A stretch of 64,000 bases of DNA from Ceratodon purpureus (GCA_014871385.1 CM026428.1:16354162-16418161); one strand, 5' to 3'. Shown: positions 31,221 through 44,309, numbered from the stretch's first letter. The notes: generated by a model from the sequence alone, not told the origin. Numbers and translations are program-made.

Positions 31221-31320
31221 ACCTGTTGCAGCCCCGAACATACCTCCTGCTGCCTCCAAGGAGAATGCCGAACCTCCAAAGAAGCGAGGCCGCCCTAGGA
31301 AGAACCCCAGTCTGGCCTGA
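31221..31320 (+). CDS. Possible terminal exon with an AT-hook
   Basis: Following a splice-acceptor-like TTGAAATTGCAG there is an open frame ending SKENAEPPKKRGRPRKNP and a few more residues. RGRPRK is a canonical AT-hook core. It may be an alternative 3' exon of the transposase, but I found no convincing donor before the 31096-31098 stop. Confidence 0.35.
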
Positions 31321-31775
31321 ACTTCCCAATCTGGCCTCAACTTCAAAACCCAAACCTCGAAACCATCATCATCATTGAAGCATGGTTAACAGCGGGTTCA
31401 GCACAAGTTAGCACGTGATAATAGAGCTGGGAGGCAACGGCAGATTAACTACAGGATCATCCACACATTCACAACAACGACCTCGAAAAGACTGCATCCA
31501 CCTCAATCCAACTCAGGAGAAGCTCTTAATTCACTCCTTTAGCTGTTTGAGAGAAGGAATTTGAAAGAGGAGCGTTACAGGTGCATGTGTAGAAAGACGG
31601 CAGACCTTGAACGTCCAAAGTTGAAGATAATGAGCTCTGTCAAAGTGGGTCTTGCGCAGCACGCCAAGCCGTGAACTAGTAATCAGACTCCGCACTGCAC
31701 CAGCAGGCATCCACCTCGCCGCAACGCTGTACGGAATCAACGGAACAGAAGACAACAGAAACCTCATCACGGCGA

Positions 31776-32045
31776 CGCAACACTCTCCGAACTCCAGCGA
31801 CGCAACACTCTCCGAACTCTTCGAACTCTCTATCACTGCCCCTGCCATCGACGCAACACTCTCCGAACTCTCCGAACTCTCTATCCCACCAGCGACGCAA
31901 CACTCTCCGAACTCTCTATCACTGCCCCTGCCCAACTCTCGCACTCTACCGCTCCGCTGCTGCTCGACTCAGCACTCGGACAGCAACTCTCCCAACAACT
32001 CGACTCAGCACTCAGACAGCAACTCCCCCAACAACTCGACTCCTT
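31776..32045 (+). repeat. Short tandem repeats inside the pogo-like element
   Basis: Repeated units GCGACGCAACACTCTCCGAACTC (four imperfect copies) merge into repeats of CAACTCGACTCAGCACTC. Confidence 0.8.
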
Positions 32046-32135
32046 CTCGTGGTCTCGTGGATACAGATGTGGTTCTCGTGGTACAGATATGGTTCACATG
32101 GTTCTCGTGATACAGATGTGGTTCTTGTGGTCCTT
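32046..32135 (+). repeat. Short tandem repeats (GATACAGATGTGGTTCTCGTG type)
   Basis: About four imperfect copies of a unit around TACAGATGTGGTTCTCGTGG, still within the pogo-like element. Confidence 0.75.
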
Positions 32136-32499
32136 CCGTTGGCGGAGCGCTTCCCTTGTCAGCGTGACTTGTGTAGTGCTAGGACATCCTGTTGCATGCT
32201 CGTATTATTTTTAGACCTTGATTCTGACTAATGCGATGTTTTGATTACTGTAGAGTATCAACAGTGGCTATTTTATTGAATTCCAGCACATGTGGTGTGA
32301 ATTATTGCGATTTTAGGCACTCTTTGAATTTAATTTCTTTTTTTTTCGGCACAAATGGTCACTAATTTCCCAGAAATTTAGGCACCTTTCAAATTAATTA
32401 TTTTTTGCCCAAGCTGCGAGGAAGCTACGGTAGTACTTTTCACCAAAGAATTCTCAATCAACTTACTACTTACAAATAGTAGTGTACGATAAAACAATC

Positions 32500-34389
32500 C
32501 AAATAGTAGAGAAAAGTTTGTCTTAAAATTGACAATACAAGATCAAAGACAATATAGTTTGAGTGTCCAGAAATCTTCTCATCCCTTGAATGTTGGTGTA
32601 GTTAAGTAAGAAAAATCTAGAGGTAAAGGACCTCACATGTCTCCATAAACACAACCAAAACCACAGTTAGGATTATGTTTGTAGACAAGGTGTCAACAGC
32701 CCTTTACAGCTTGTTATTGCAGTCACAAGAAAAATCAAACCCTACACCAAACATACAAATCAAAGGGTGAGATGAAAGAGTCTAATTGCAAACATAAATT
32801 AGAGGACCTGACTAGTAGTTCCACCAGACTCAGCCATGTTGCACTTTGCTTTAGTTCCACACCACCATACACCAAAACTTCACAAGCTCTAAAAATTTCT
32901 CACACACATGTAGCAAACTAGAATTACTTTCAAAGCAGACAAGTAAACAAATGCATATGGCAAAGAAACTCCCATGGTTTTATACCCTCAAAGAAGTCTG
33001 TAGAGATTCACTTGTTTGTTATATGGACAGTCTGTGTAAATGAACAGCTTGTATAAATTTATATGGACAGTCTGAACAGCCTGTATAAATTTATATGGAC
33101 AATCTGTGTAAATGAACAGCATATATAAATGAATAGCCTCGCAAATCCAATCATCTCTGACCCTTAGATGAAGGTTAACCTATATCAAATGGTCATAGAT
33201 TAGTGACTTGCTAGAGTAAAGTTCAAGCTTGTAGTAAGCCCCAAGTAAAGTAAGCTCCAAGTAAAGTAAGCTTCAAGTTTGGAGTAACTACCAGTAAGCC
33301 ATGTATAAGGGAGGTGGGTGGGTTTCACTAATTTACACCTTTGTCGGCATATCATGCTACAATAAAGTGACTATGTAATTGCTTGCAAAATTTTACAAGT
33401 AATGTGCAAATTTATTTTGCAAGCTTACATAGCTGAAGAGTGCAACTTATGTTTCAATCATTATAACCTCATTTATTAGCCAAAAAAATAAATTCTAAAT
33501 TAAATACGGGTACAAGAGCTTTCCACTATTTTTAATTTAAAAAATAAATAAAAAATAAAAAATAAAAAAATAAAAAATGAAGTGGTGAAAGGTTAATATA
33601 AGAAATAATGAAGTTCCGTACGCATACCACTCACTAATCAATTTTCCTTGAAATTATTTTATATTCATGCATAAAGAAATTATAGGGAATAATTTTTTAT
33701 TTCCATAGTGAATTTAATATGGAGATTCTAATGTATCTGGTGAAGTGAGTGAGAGGTTTAGAATAAATAAAATTAAAGTAACATTTAATCCTACTCTAAA
33801 TGTTACGTTTTTTTGCAATTGCATTTTTAAAAAATGAATTACATATGTAGATGGTAATTGGGCACATTTTGAAATTAGGCATGTAGGTAATTGCACACAG
33901 AGAAATTGCATTGGATACTGATTCATAGTCCTTCCCCGTTTTGTATCGGATTGTACTTTGAGCATGGATAAATGTCCTCAGGTTGGCGCCAATGCATGGC
34001 GGACGTCAATCTGAATCCTTTATCAATTTGGAAGTTGGAGATGGACGGACTTGATCGTCAAGTGTCTAAGTGACGAAGTCCATGTAAGTCTATTGGTTGT
34101 CCATGTAATTCTGCTGAGTATCACTGAAGTGTAAGTGTTGAATTTGGTGGAAAAGTATAAGTGTTTATGGTTGTACTTTGAGCAACAACTGTTCTAAGTG
34201 TGAGGCTGTTTTCCTTAAAATATTGTAAGTATTGATGTTACTTGTTCAATTTTAGCTTTGGAATTTCATTTGTTATTCAAACACGGTAAGCCAATTTGGT
34301 ACCAAAAATCCAATTTGAGGTTTTCATTGGAGGGACCCGCAGTGTATAGGTCCCATAAAAGAATGTGCCTCGCCATAAAAAGGCAAGGG
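32500..34389. other. AT-rich non-coding stretch with local tandem repeats
   Basis: No gene seen. At 33019-33140 a unit of about 45-50 bp around TATATGGACAGTCTG is repeated roughly three times. At 33234-33278 a 17-bp unit around AAGTAAAGTAAGC repeats. A/T-only low complexity lies at 33535-33580. Confidence 0.6.
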
Positions 34390-34650
34390 CCGGGGTTGTT
34401 CATGGGACATAAGGACCGGACCGTCCGTCCGGTCCGCTCGTCCGTCCGTTAAGGGTCATGTCCGGTCCATAAGTGAATATTCGAGCATATTCGAGCATAT
34501 TTGAGCATATTCGAGCATATTCGAGAAAAAAATAGGAATATTCATAGAATATGTCCGATTTTCACCCCGGACCGACCGGTCCATCCGTCCGTCTGTCCGT
34601 CCGTTCGTGTCCGGAAATTTTGACCATGTCCGTCCGTTATGACAACCCTG
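34390..34650 (+). mobile_element. hAT-type MITE (261 bp)
   Basis: The right end, read inward, starts CAGGGTTGTCATAACGG; the left end CCGGGGTTGTTCATGGG is a degenerate inverted copy. Flanks GGCAAGGG (34382-34389) and GGCAAGGC (34651-34658) match at 7 of 8 bases, the target-duplication size of hAT elements, and CAGGG is a common hAT terminus. The interior is GTCC/CCGT tetranucleotide-rich around a core of decamer repeats. No coding capacity. Confidence 0.65.
34481..34525 (+). repeat. Decamer tandem repeat TCGAGCATAT
   Basis: About 4.5 copies of TCGAGCATAT (one with T for C) at the centre of the MITE. Confidence 0.9.
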
Positions 34651-34839
34651 GGCAAGGCACTAAATGCATGTACTTATGAATTAGCTTCAATACTGCGCAT
34701 ATTCATCAATTGCTTCCTCCATTGAGGTTGGCAACTTGTACATGGGATCATTGCTTGCAACACGGTGGTTAGTAATGATCACGGAAAATTTTACAGCTCT
34801 GATGTAGTCAACATTTTTGTGAGCTAAGTGTGACTTTCA

Positions 34840-35272
34840 TCAGTAGAGATATGTGTCGGCCCCAATTCCAAATCTCTGAAAGTACCTCCCTTGAATCACT
34901 TTATCTCCCACCTGAAAGGTCTTGCCCCACTTACACTTGAATGCCTGCGTACAAGTGAACATTTTTCTGGTGCATACAAGAATGTGGAAAGCAAGGTTTT
35001 CCTCACTGTCAGCAGCTGCGGAAACAACCAAATTATCCCCCAATTCTAATTTGAGGCAAAATGTTCACCATTGATGCCAAACTCATCCCAGTTGTCTTCC
35101 AAACATTCACAACACCTTGGACATAGGCAGTTCTAGTGACAACGAGGACCTCAACATCTCTTTCCCTAGTCCAGTCCCTATTCTCGCATGCCTCCCAAAT
35201 GGTAGCTATGCATGTTGAACAGAAACATGTCAAGCTTCTTTTCAGAAGCTTATTGACTTCCATTGGACCCAT
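34840..35272 (-). pseudogene. Unidentified decayed coding fragment
   Basis: Two overlapping minus-strand frames, 35272-35033 and 35043-34840, read like protein (WEACENRDWTRERDVEVLVV; FKCKWGKTFQVGDKVIQGRY) and look like parts of one exon pair or a frameshifted gene. No family recognised. Confidence 0.3.
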
Positions 35273-38200
35273 AGATCGAATTTGATAGATGCCCCTATAA
35301 CCTTTGATGGGCTAACAGCCATACCTCCTTTGTCTACCAACATCCTCCTTCATAACATGCCTGAACTTACGATGTACAGGCCGCCTCTCACTAGAATAAC
35401 TAGACTCCTGCAGGACACTTAACTTGACTCTAAGAAACTGACACTGGTCTCAGCATCTTGTAAGCAAGGCCCTAGCATATGCCATCCTTGATTCTTACGC
35501 ACTTTCATCTTCGATTCCTTGGTCGTCTAATTGCTTAAGTTAGATTTGCGTCATTGATAAAAGGGTATATTGGGGGAACCTAACCAACCTTCTTGTTCGG
35601 GATGTCAACTTTGCTAATGTATATGCCTTCAACAAAACCAATTAACGTTGTATCTAGAGAAACAAATGTCCATTCACCTTCTTAGTTTATGCTTCTAAAT
35701 TACGTTAGAGGGTTTTTATTTGGTTGAAAAGCAAAATGATAGAACCAATCAAAGTGGTAAACTTCCATCATAGAGTGAACCAGTGATTTTATGTACTTCC
35801 TTCTTCCTCCAATAGCTTCCATTCTCATGGAACAATTGCAGGTGAAATGACATATTGATTTTAGTCTAGTCAAAAAGGCTATGCACTTTCTCAAAATCCC
35901 TACCCTCAAGGCTTCAAGTGTACCTCCAAGAGCAATGTACACCATTGTACATTAGAGATGGTGTCTGCTCTAATCAATGCCCTCTAAACACTACACTCCT
36001 TCCGAAAGATTGTTGTTGATGGCACACCACATCAAAACTCAATAATTTTTCGATGGATGTAGAAAAGGTGGATGACAAGAACTAGATGGCTTAGCCTCCC
36101 AACTCCTCCTTAAGCAAAATTTAGGCCCTTGTGCAATCCTACAAACTCTTCTTACAAGAAAAGACCAGATTTGCTTGAAAACAAGAGATGCAACTCTACT
36201 CCAAAATTATTTGTACAACCCATAAATTCAAGCATTTTCTACATGATTGTATTATCTAAAACACTACGGCATTCTAAAGCACAATTTTTGTGACCTAGAG
36301 GCTTAAATTACCTACAATTGCAGATTGTAGCTACGTATTGGTCCGAAGATGCATGGTGACACAACTGTTTGAGAATTCTTCCACATTGTCCATAACATAA
36401 AACCTGTCTACAACTATTGATGTTGGCTTCAAAGATGAATTAGGTCACCTCATCTGGGACCAACTTCAAATGTAGCACCTCTAAATCAAGTACTTTACAT
36501 GATTACTTTTGTCAGACTCTTTAATCACCTCAATCTCAACCAAAGGAGCTGCGAAGATTCTTGCCAATATAGCTCTTCAATCAATATGCAACACAAAAAG
36601 CCACCCTAGTAACTAAATACAATGTGAAAGCTAGGTTGGCTAACAAATGGATTCACGTATTTTAGTCCTACGAGCGTTTTTAGGAGCCACTCCCATTGGT
36701 TGGCTTTTTTCTTCCAAAAACCCTGAAATTTGATTTTGGACGCCCCCAAGGCCATTTTTGGTAAACTTGAATTCAAAAATGGAGCCTCCGGCTCCAAATT
36801 ACTTTAGGAGGACAGCCTTGGGAATTTTAAAATAAAAAACCAAAAACTAAGGGCTCATCAACCCTGCCCCTCCGAAAAACGCTCTTAGGACTACATTACA
36901 GTAATCCCTAACAAATGAGCTTTCTTCATATTTTTATATTTTTTTATATTTTATAATACGTTATCATAGATGACTTCATGGACACCACATCTTAAATCAT
37001 TGAGGTTGGATATCTCCCTCTAAGCATGACACATGGCATGATCATTTAGTTTCAAAATGGAGAGGCTTGATATCTACTCACCAAGTAGTACTCTATCTTC
37101 TTAGTAGATGTCTTATATAAGATATTACCAGAGTGCCTCCAAAATGGCTTCAACTCATGCTTGTGGAAATCGTTGACAACGATCAATCAACATTTTTGCC
37201 TACTTGATTCAATCTTCACAATACTTTGACTCAATGCAAGATTATCCATTGGGCTATGGATTGTGATCAATTCATGTTCAAGATCATCCTCCTCAATATG
37301 AAGATCCGGTAAGGTCTACAATAATAAGCCAAGAATATGACGTTCAAGACCAGAGGCGCTAAAGTGAGTGTTTGCATTTTCGATCCCCTCTTAGATGATT
37401 TCAACTTGGCTTTGGGCCTCTATATAAATTGGAACAAGATGACTACATAGCAGTTAATTCCAAACTTGGTTCCCTTATGGCTTTCTACATTAGGTTTTGT
37501 ATGGGCATTAGAGGCGTTTCTTCCAAGCTATCGGGAGGTGCATTTGGCTCGGACTTTAGTATCTAAGAAGTCAATGAAATTTTACAAGCCAAGATTACCA
37601 AGAAATTCAGGTATTCGGTGATCACAAAGCTCTCTTTGATTGGCCGCGTCACCTTAGACAACTCTATTTTTCCATGGATCTTTTACTAGCTTGTAGTGTA
37701 GCTCATGGAGACATATATGCCAAATTAGAAATATATTGCAAATTATTTTTTTGATGTGGTACAGATCATCAAAGTTGGGTGTGGATCAATTGGCATGATT
37801 GTTGTGACCATGAGTTGGTTAGCAGGTTTGTACTCATGAAGTTAGAAGATGTCCTCCGTACGCTACTCAAGAAGAAGGTTGCCAAAGGTCATATCCGTAG
37901 GGTCCTCCAATATCCAACTTCTCCATTACCATCATCTCCTATGCATTTGTTAAGTGCATAAAGGTACTTCACTCGCCAAAGACCAATGAATTTTAGCCCA
38001 TTGCTACATTATATGATGTTGATTCCGTTGTATGAACTTCATTGCCAAAGCCTACAAATATCTAGTCAAGCATATCTATGCGGTCCTCTACATTAACTAT
38101 GAGAAAGCGCATGGGACAAGCCTTTGGTTTACTACCTCTTGCTTTGGATTTGAGACCCCTAGAGTTGTAGTCTTTGATCGGGCCGGATTCTCCATCCTTT

Positions 38201-40250
38201 TGGACTTATCATATTCCACCACATTATGGTTTTGCACTTGAGATGAGTTGTGCAGTAGTTCCACCCTCTAGCAAAAAGAATAGTGTTACGTGGATCTACT
38301 CCTGGCTATCATCCCACATGCTTGGCTTCCGCTTTTCTTCCAATTAAAAAATTGGTTGGACATCTTTTGACATCTACATGACAATCCATCCATTGCCATG
38401 GTTCTAGCTCCCCGCATCTCAACCCCACACTACTAGTGGGGAAATTGCATTTAACACCCTTCTCCTAACTACTTTTGATATAAAGTCATCCCTATTCAAA
38501 GCTCTTTGCTTCCCTCCCCAACCTCTTTGTCAAGATAGTAGTTACAAATTTGTTTAAAAGATTTGTGTTGTGATCATTCTTAGAAGTTAGGAGCTGAAAC
38601 AGAAGAATTAGTGATTATTTGCAAAGAAATTGTCGACATTGCCATTTGACCTAAATCAAAAGCGTTGGTCAAGTTGGAGCCCCCTTCTTTCCTATATTAC
38701 CAAATTAAGATGACAACTCTTCATTTGTGTACATAATTGGCCAAAGCAATGGCTTTCAAGGGGATCAAGACTCTACCACCCATCCAGAAGACTAATTAGA
38801 AGGAACTATGGACAAAGCCACAACCACTCAAAGAAATTGCATTCTTCTCGTCAGTATATCATCATGCTTGGCTTGTCTAGATCTTCAAAAGAATTGAATA
38901 CTCGTATACATCCTTATTAAATGTTTTGGAAACAATTCCTGGCCATTTTAACATTTTCCAAAATTTGTGTTACATCCGGCGTTGTGCCACGATGTTTGTT
39001 TGCAAATTTGTGCAGAGCATTCTCATAGAAGACTCTTCCCCAACCCTACATGGTAGCAATGCATGCACGCCTATCTCTTTTCTAAGTGTTTTAGCATCGA
39101 CACAATCCTTTGGTCACTTCTACGTGGCTAGACATTGATATGGATCAAATTGTTTGCTAGAAACACTTTGGCGGCGTATTTCAATGCCGTCAAGGAGGAC
39201 AAACATGCCATCTTAGAGGGCATCCTTGCTCACGCTCGCCATGCATGATAATAAACCACTACCTTAATTTTGTACGTGAAACAAATGGTCCGGCTTAGTT
39301 CCTTCAATGCTTCGAGGACTCATGGTATTATTGTCCTTTCTTTTGTTTATTGTCAGATTATGTGGAGTTTTTGGCAACCTTGGAATGAAGTTATTACGGA
39401 GTTCTTTCTCTATGCTCGTTTCTCTTTTATTTTTAAAAATGTAAACCTCCTTGTCGACATCCTCTGCAGTTTCACTGTCTAGTTATTCCTTTACTGCAAG
39501 AATATTATTACATGTGTCAAAAAAGAACCAAAAATAACATCTACTTAGAACATTCAATCTATGAGTGCTTTATAGCTGGTATAAGATGAAGGGATATAAC
39601 CGTGGCTACTCCTTGATTTTCCACGGTTTTAGGTTTTTCATCAGATTTTTAAATTAAAACTTAATTTTTGAGCACGGTAACTAGTATAAAGTTCTTGGTT
39701 GTCCTATACATCTATGGTAAATATTTTGTAATTTTTTAGTGTAACCTATATTTGATAAGAATTTCCTTTGTTTGTTTTTATTTGAAAATTAGTCTTAATT
39801 ACATAATGAAACCATTAATTTTGATAAAATTATTGCTTGTAGATAACATGTGTATTTAGCTAAGAAAATTTCAAAATTCAAATTTTACATTATCTATAGT
39901 AGCAAAATAGAGCATCCAAAGTCAAAGTCTATTTCCATAGTCATAGGCTTAAGCATTTGGGACATTACGTGCAAAAATAAGTCTAGAAAAGGCTGTGTTA
40001 CCGTGTAAGCGGCACGTGAGAGAAAAAAATGGGGCCTGCCCGCGCACTTTTGACAAGGCACCAAAGGTGCCACCGTGGTGCCAACAACGCCGCTGCGGGA
40101 GGTCGAACCAATGACCTTCGCGTAAGGCGTGTGAAGGGCGCTGCTACAGTGGCGAGCTGACAACAAACTAGCGGAGTAAGGACCAGATCTCGAGTCGGCC
40201 TGCTCATATCAGCAAATTTTTTGCAAGCACTTTGAATGAGGAAATTATGA
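35273..40250. other. Gene-poor decayed stretch
   Basis: Only short, isolated frames under 100 codons, none with recognisable domains or convincing codon use. Probably old, degraded repeats. Nothing else supportable. Confidence 0.5.
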
Positions 40251-40950
40251 GTATGCCCACCTACCTCCTCTACCGACGACGAGTGAGTGCCGAAGTTTTT
40301 TGAACGCGTAGAGAGAGTGAGTGTAGCCAGCAGGTGTTAGCGCTACGGAGGAAGCTGGGCCTATGGGAAATTGGATGCAGCTAGCGGGAGTTGGGAGTGG
40401 GAGGATTCCAGTTGATTTGGGAGAGTGGGTGCGAGTTAGTGCGAAGGGAGAAACACGTGATTTTGGGAATTCGGTGCCGGCAACAAGAGTTGGCACTTGC
40501 TGCGAGTTGTCTAAGTGATTTGAGGTATTGGGTGTTGTATATGTAGCAAATTGTGCTTGAGTAGGACATCTTGAATCAAGGTGGAAGTGCGGCTTTCTTT
40601 GCTGTCAACTCAATGTGTCGTTTGCTGCCAGCGAGCTACAAAACTAGGTAATTTTTTTTCATATCGATCAATTCCTTGTCTTAACATGATCCAGGCTTTT
40701 TTGCCTCCTAGGGGCAACGTTGTGACTAGGCACAATTATGGAAAACTTCATCTTTGATTACCAATTCAGGATTTTGCTGAGGTCAAGTGCTCAAACTATG
40801 CAAATGTGATTTTCCCTGTGCTCGTAGCATGCTCCCTCGCCTTGGTTGGTACGAAAGGGAGATGTTGTAGTTCATTACTGTGTCTCCCAATACCTTGGGG
40901 TTTAAGGAAGCATGGCTAGACGGCCAAAATTGCTAGTTTAGAGCGTAATT

Positions 40951-42150
40951 TTGCACAACAATCAAGACGTCCATGGCAATTGGATCCCAATGAGGGTCAA
41001 CCAGGATTCATGGGTTCTGCTGCAACCAAAGTCGGAAGGGCCTTGGGGTAGACAGGCAAGGCGGCATGGTGGAGATAATTTTCGTGGAGCCTTCAAGGCT
41101 CAGATCATGGATTTTTCATGGACACCCAGTGTGCGTGGAGCAAGCAACCTGGATAAGGTGCTTGTGCGGCATGCGTATCAGCCTCGCCAATTAAGCTTGG
41201 ATCCTGCTGTGGCAACAAGTAGGCAATGTACGGCCAACTACCTTTACTCCTCACACTTTGATGATTAGGTGCACCCCACATCTATCATCAGTCCCATTCT
41301 TGTGCTCCATGCAGAGATTGGGGAGGCAACGCGGAATGGTCGAAGCCATACAAACTTGTTGGACACAGGTACATTCTTCCTTGGTGGTGTATATTTTCCT
41401 CCGGCAGAGCCTACGTTGTACGGGAGGATAGAACCAATCCCGCTTCCTGGTTTCAATGACGTGGAGTGGCCGTTGCCAGACATGCACACCTCTAAAGCCT
41501 TCAGGACGAAGCTGACAGCAGATTTTTCCAATGCAATGAAAGCGTCCACTGGTAGTAGTTTCGCCAATGAGCAATGGTTTATGCCTGTCCACGTTATGGT
41601 GGACTTGTTTGCGGTCGCATGTGACAGCATTCTGCGGACTCCTACACTCTTTGTTCTACACTCTCCGTTTGAGGCACTCCTAAGTAGTCTGATGAATCCT
41701 GGATGGGCTGAGAAGTTTCACATTGGCCAGGATGTTATCAAGTGTGTTGTGAATAGGTCCAGCATTGTCTTCCGGTACCATGTGGGCAGGCAAACACTAC
41801 ACAACAGGTTCCAGTATACAAGGTTTAGGGGTGCTGCCAACAACAGATGGGATGCGATTGACCATCTACCAGAGGTGGAGATGGTAGAAGTCTGTTGTAC
41901 ATTTAGAAGGAGACCTATGCCAGCATTTGAAGTAGGCAAGGACTAGCCTGTATCCCACTTGCGCCATGAAATTGCAATGACGCTCGGAGACAATGATCCC
42001 AAAGAGTACAACATGGTTCTAGTGGAAGCAGACGGTTCACGTGAAAAAAAGGTACATGTAAGCAACATCACTCCATTGGTTTTAGATACGCAAGGTGCTG
42101 CTGCTTGGTGCCAGCATAACGGTACTAACACAGTTTGTTGGAAGCATTGA
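40951..42150 (+). pseudogene. Unidentified ~400-codon reading frame interrupted by two TAG stops
   Basis: One plus frame is open from 40951 to 42150 except for TAG at 41266-41268 and 41944-41946. The middle part (226 codons from 41269) is well formed, with phrases such as LDTGTFFLGGVYFPP and IEPIPLPGFNDVEWPLPDMH. No domain recognised. Its place in the palindrome-rich block suggests a transposon-encoded protein. Confidence 0.45.
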
Positions 42151-42798
42151 TGTAGATCAACATACGTAATGAGAGGTGTGTACTTCTTGGTGAGGTGGCG
42201 GTTCTCAAAACCATCAAGATAGTGGAAGTGTAGAACAGCAACGTTTTCACCACGGCATTAAGGTGTTCTATCAGGGTCTTCACAAGTCTGCCCACATTAT
42301 TTGAAATGCCTCCACGTTTCTCTAAACCGATGCCAGAATGATTTTTTACACTTGTAAGGGACTATCCGTTGTCCTTGAGACATCATATATGGTTTAATAA
42401 ATGTTTTATCATCCCCAGAATAGTCCGTAACCTTCCTCCTTGATGAATGCAAGTCTATTTCTAGAACATCTTGCTGCCAGCACATATTAGGGTTCAGGAC
42501 AAAGACGACTTCCATACCATCACAACCAATGTGGCAGCGACATGTACAAAATGCAAATCAAATAGGATAACATTCATCATAAGTGTCCAAAAAAATGAGG
42601 TTCGGTTTCCAGAAAGTTTGACCCCCCCCCCCTCTATCGGAACTACTTACACACTACTGCCAACAACTACTTGATAGCACCGCAGCTGCGAACATACAGT
42701 CGAAAATCACGGCAGCACATGAAAATGCAACGTGGAACAACGTAAATGCCGCTAATACTAATCCGCTATGGCACTATCAACAAAAAAAAAACAATACT

Positions 42799-44301
42799 CT
42801 AAGGCTCTCCTGAGCTCGCGATGGCATCAACAAGCTTCTCCAGGGCAGCTCCAGCCAGGTCTTGAGATGTCTCTCCAAACTCTGTGGCACTAGTGCTGAG
42901 TCCACCACCATGAGAGCCTGTGTTGTCGGCCTCCTCACGCAGAGGGGCTTGTGTCTCCCGAAGGAAGCTCAGGTCATCTGACTTCTGGGTGTTGGCAACA
43001 CCATCGGCATCCCCTACAACTGCTGGGAGCAATGCCGCAGATACCACTGGCTGAGCGGAGGTCTTGGCGATGACAAGCGGATCCAAAGCCCCCCCAACCT
43101 CTTCAAAACAAGCGTTCTTCATGACTAGGTCTTCCTCCCCCAAAGGAAGAGAAGTGCGCTCAGCCGCCCTCTTGCTGCCAGCAACGGAGCTTTGGAGGTT
43201 TGGACTCCCACCCCGGACTTGAGAACCTCCTGGAGGTGGTGGAGCTCCGTTTGAGCTGACTCATGCAGAGGAAATCCCCATTGCCCAAGCCACCCCCACT
43301 GAAGGAGCGGCAGCAACGGCTACACTTTGCGTCAAGGGAGAAGACAACCTCAAACATGCAATGTGGGTGTGCCAAGCAGCCGCATGTCAAGGGTACACAA
43401 GCGGCGTCAACAAAGTACCGTGCACAGAAGGGGCAAGGGTCGGAAACCCGAATGGGGAGGGCTCAAAACTCATATGGCAGGTGTAGGAGCATAATCTTCA
43501 GGCGAATGAATGCCGCTGCCAGCTCGAGGGACATGATCTCCAAGCGAAGAACCCCGACCTCGGCTTGCACTTCTCTATGTCCCCCATCAATGCTGCTAGC
43601 TGCTTCTCCTTGTTGTCAATGCGAAGCTGGGCTTCTTGGGCAGCCTTGCTCGAATTGGAAGCCTGATCACCACCAAGACGGGCCAAAGCATCCAACCTCT
43701 TCTTCTCTTCTATGTTGCCAGCGGCCCTAGCTATCTTGCTGGCAGCACGGTGGGCGGCCACATCGTCATACAACCGGCCCTCCTCATCCTCCTTCTCCTT
43801 CAAGAAAGTCCTCTCATTCTTCAAATCTCTAAGAACCCCCTCCCTCTGAGCCTCCTTCTTTGCAAGGTCGGCCTGAGCACTCGCCTTCTTGGCCCTGGCC
43901 TGGTCCAACTTCGCCTTCGGATCCGAGGTGGGTCGGTCTTCAACCTTGCTGCCAGCAAGTGAAGACTTGGGCACACTCTCCTACTCAATGACCAAGGCCG
44001 CCTTCGCCCTGAGCTGGCTTCGAGTGCGACCCCGATTTCCCTCGGCTGGAGGCCCTCCCTTGCTGCTGCTCCCCGTAACAAGGATGCCATGGCTAGGTTG
44101 AGTGTCGACTCCCTCAATGGCCAACGATGTGTTGCCAGTAGAGGGCTTGTTGTTGATGTGGCCAGCAAGCACGTCGATGATGGCCTCGATCTGCTCTCTC
44201 AAGGCTAGGGGTCTGAGCTTGAGAGGGTTGCGGGCAGCCCCCTTCTTACGTGCCTTTTGCAAGGTCGCGGCTTTCTCTGCCCAGTTGACCTCTTTGCCCA
44301 A
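42799..44301 (-). pseudogene. Unidentified coiled-coil protein fragments, one frame with stops
   Basis: Three segments in the same minus frame: 44301-43981 (basic, WAEKAATLQKARKKG), ending at TAG 43983-43981; 43974-43498 (Lys/Glu/Ala-rich, predicted coiled coil, KLDQARAKKASAQADLAKKE), ending at TGA; and about 43250-42799 (acidic, Ala-rich). The palindrome occurs within this frame at 43172, 43946 and, with one change, 43736. Looks like a decayed structural or accessory protein of a transposon; no homologue recognised. Confidence 0.4.
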
Positions 44302-44309
44302 CTCGAAGG

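Larger units (their letters stand above)
28943..32430 (+). mobile_element. pogo/Tc1-mariner-like DNA transposon with TA duplication
   Basis: A 3488-bp element with 24-bp terminal inverted repeats: left 28943-28966 starts CCGTAGCTTCCTAGCAGC, right 32407-32430 ends GAGGAAGCTACGG, one mismatch. TA flanks both ends (28941-28942, 32431-32432) and the adjacent tandem unit shows the unoccupied TA site. Inside are a broken DDE/D transposase, an AT-hook reading frame and short tandem repeats. TA target duplication and the transposase type agree with the pogo/Tc1-mariner superfamily. Confidence 0.88.

Noticed and set aside
31531..32110. Ser/Glu-rich ORFs on both strands in the pogo-like element
   Set aside because: By-products of the GCGACGCAACACTCTCC tandem repeats.
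40089..40170. tRNA-like sequence on the minus strand (box-B-like GGTTCGACC)
   Set aside because: There is a box B match and a loosely tRNA-like arrangement, but no convincing A box or cloverleaf; could be a degraded SINE head, not supportable.
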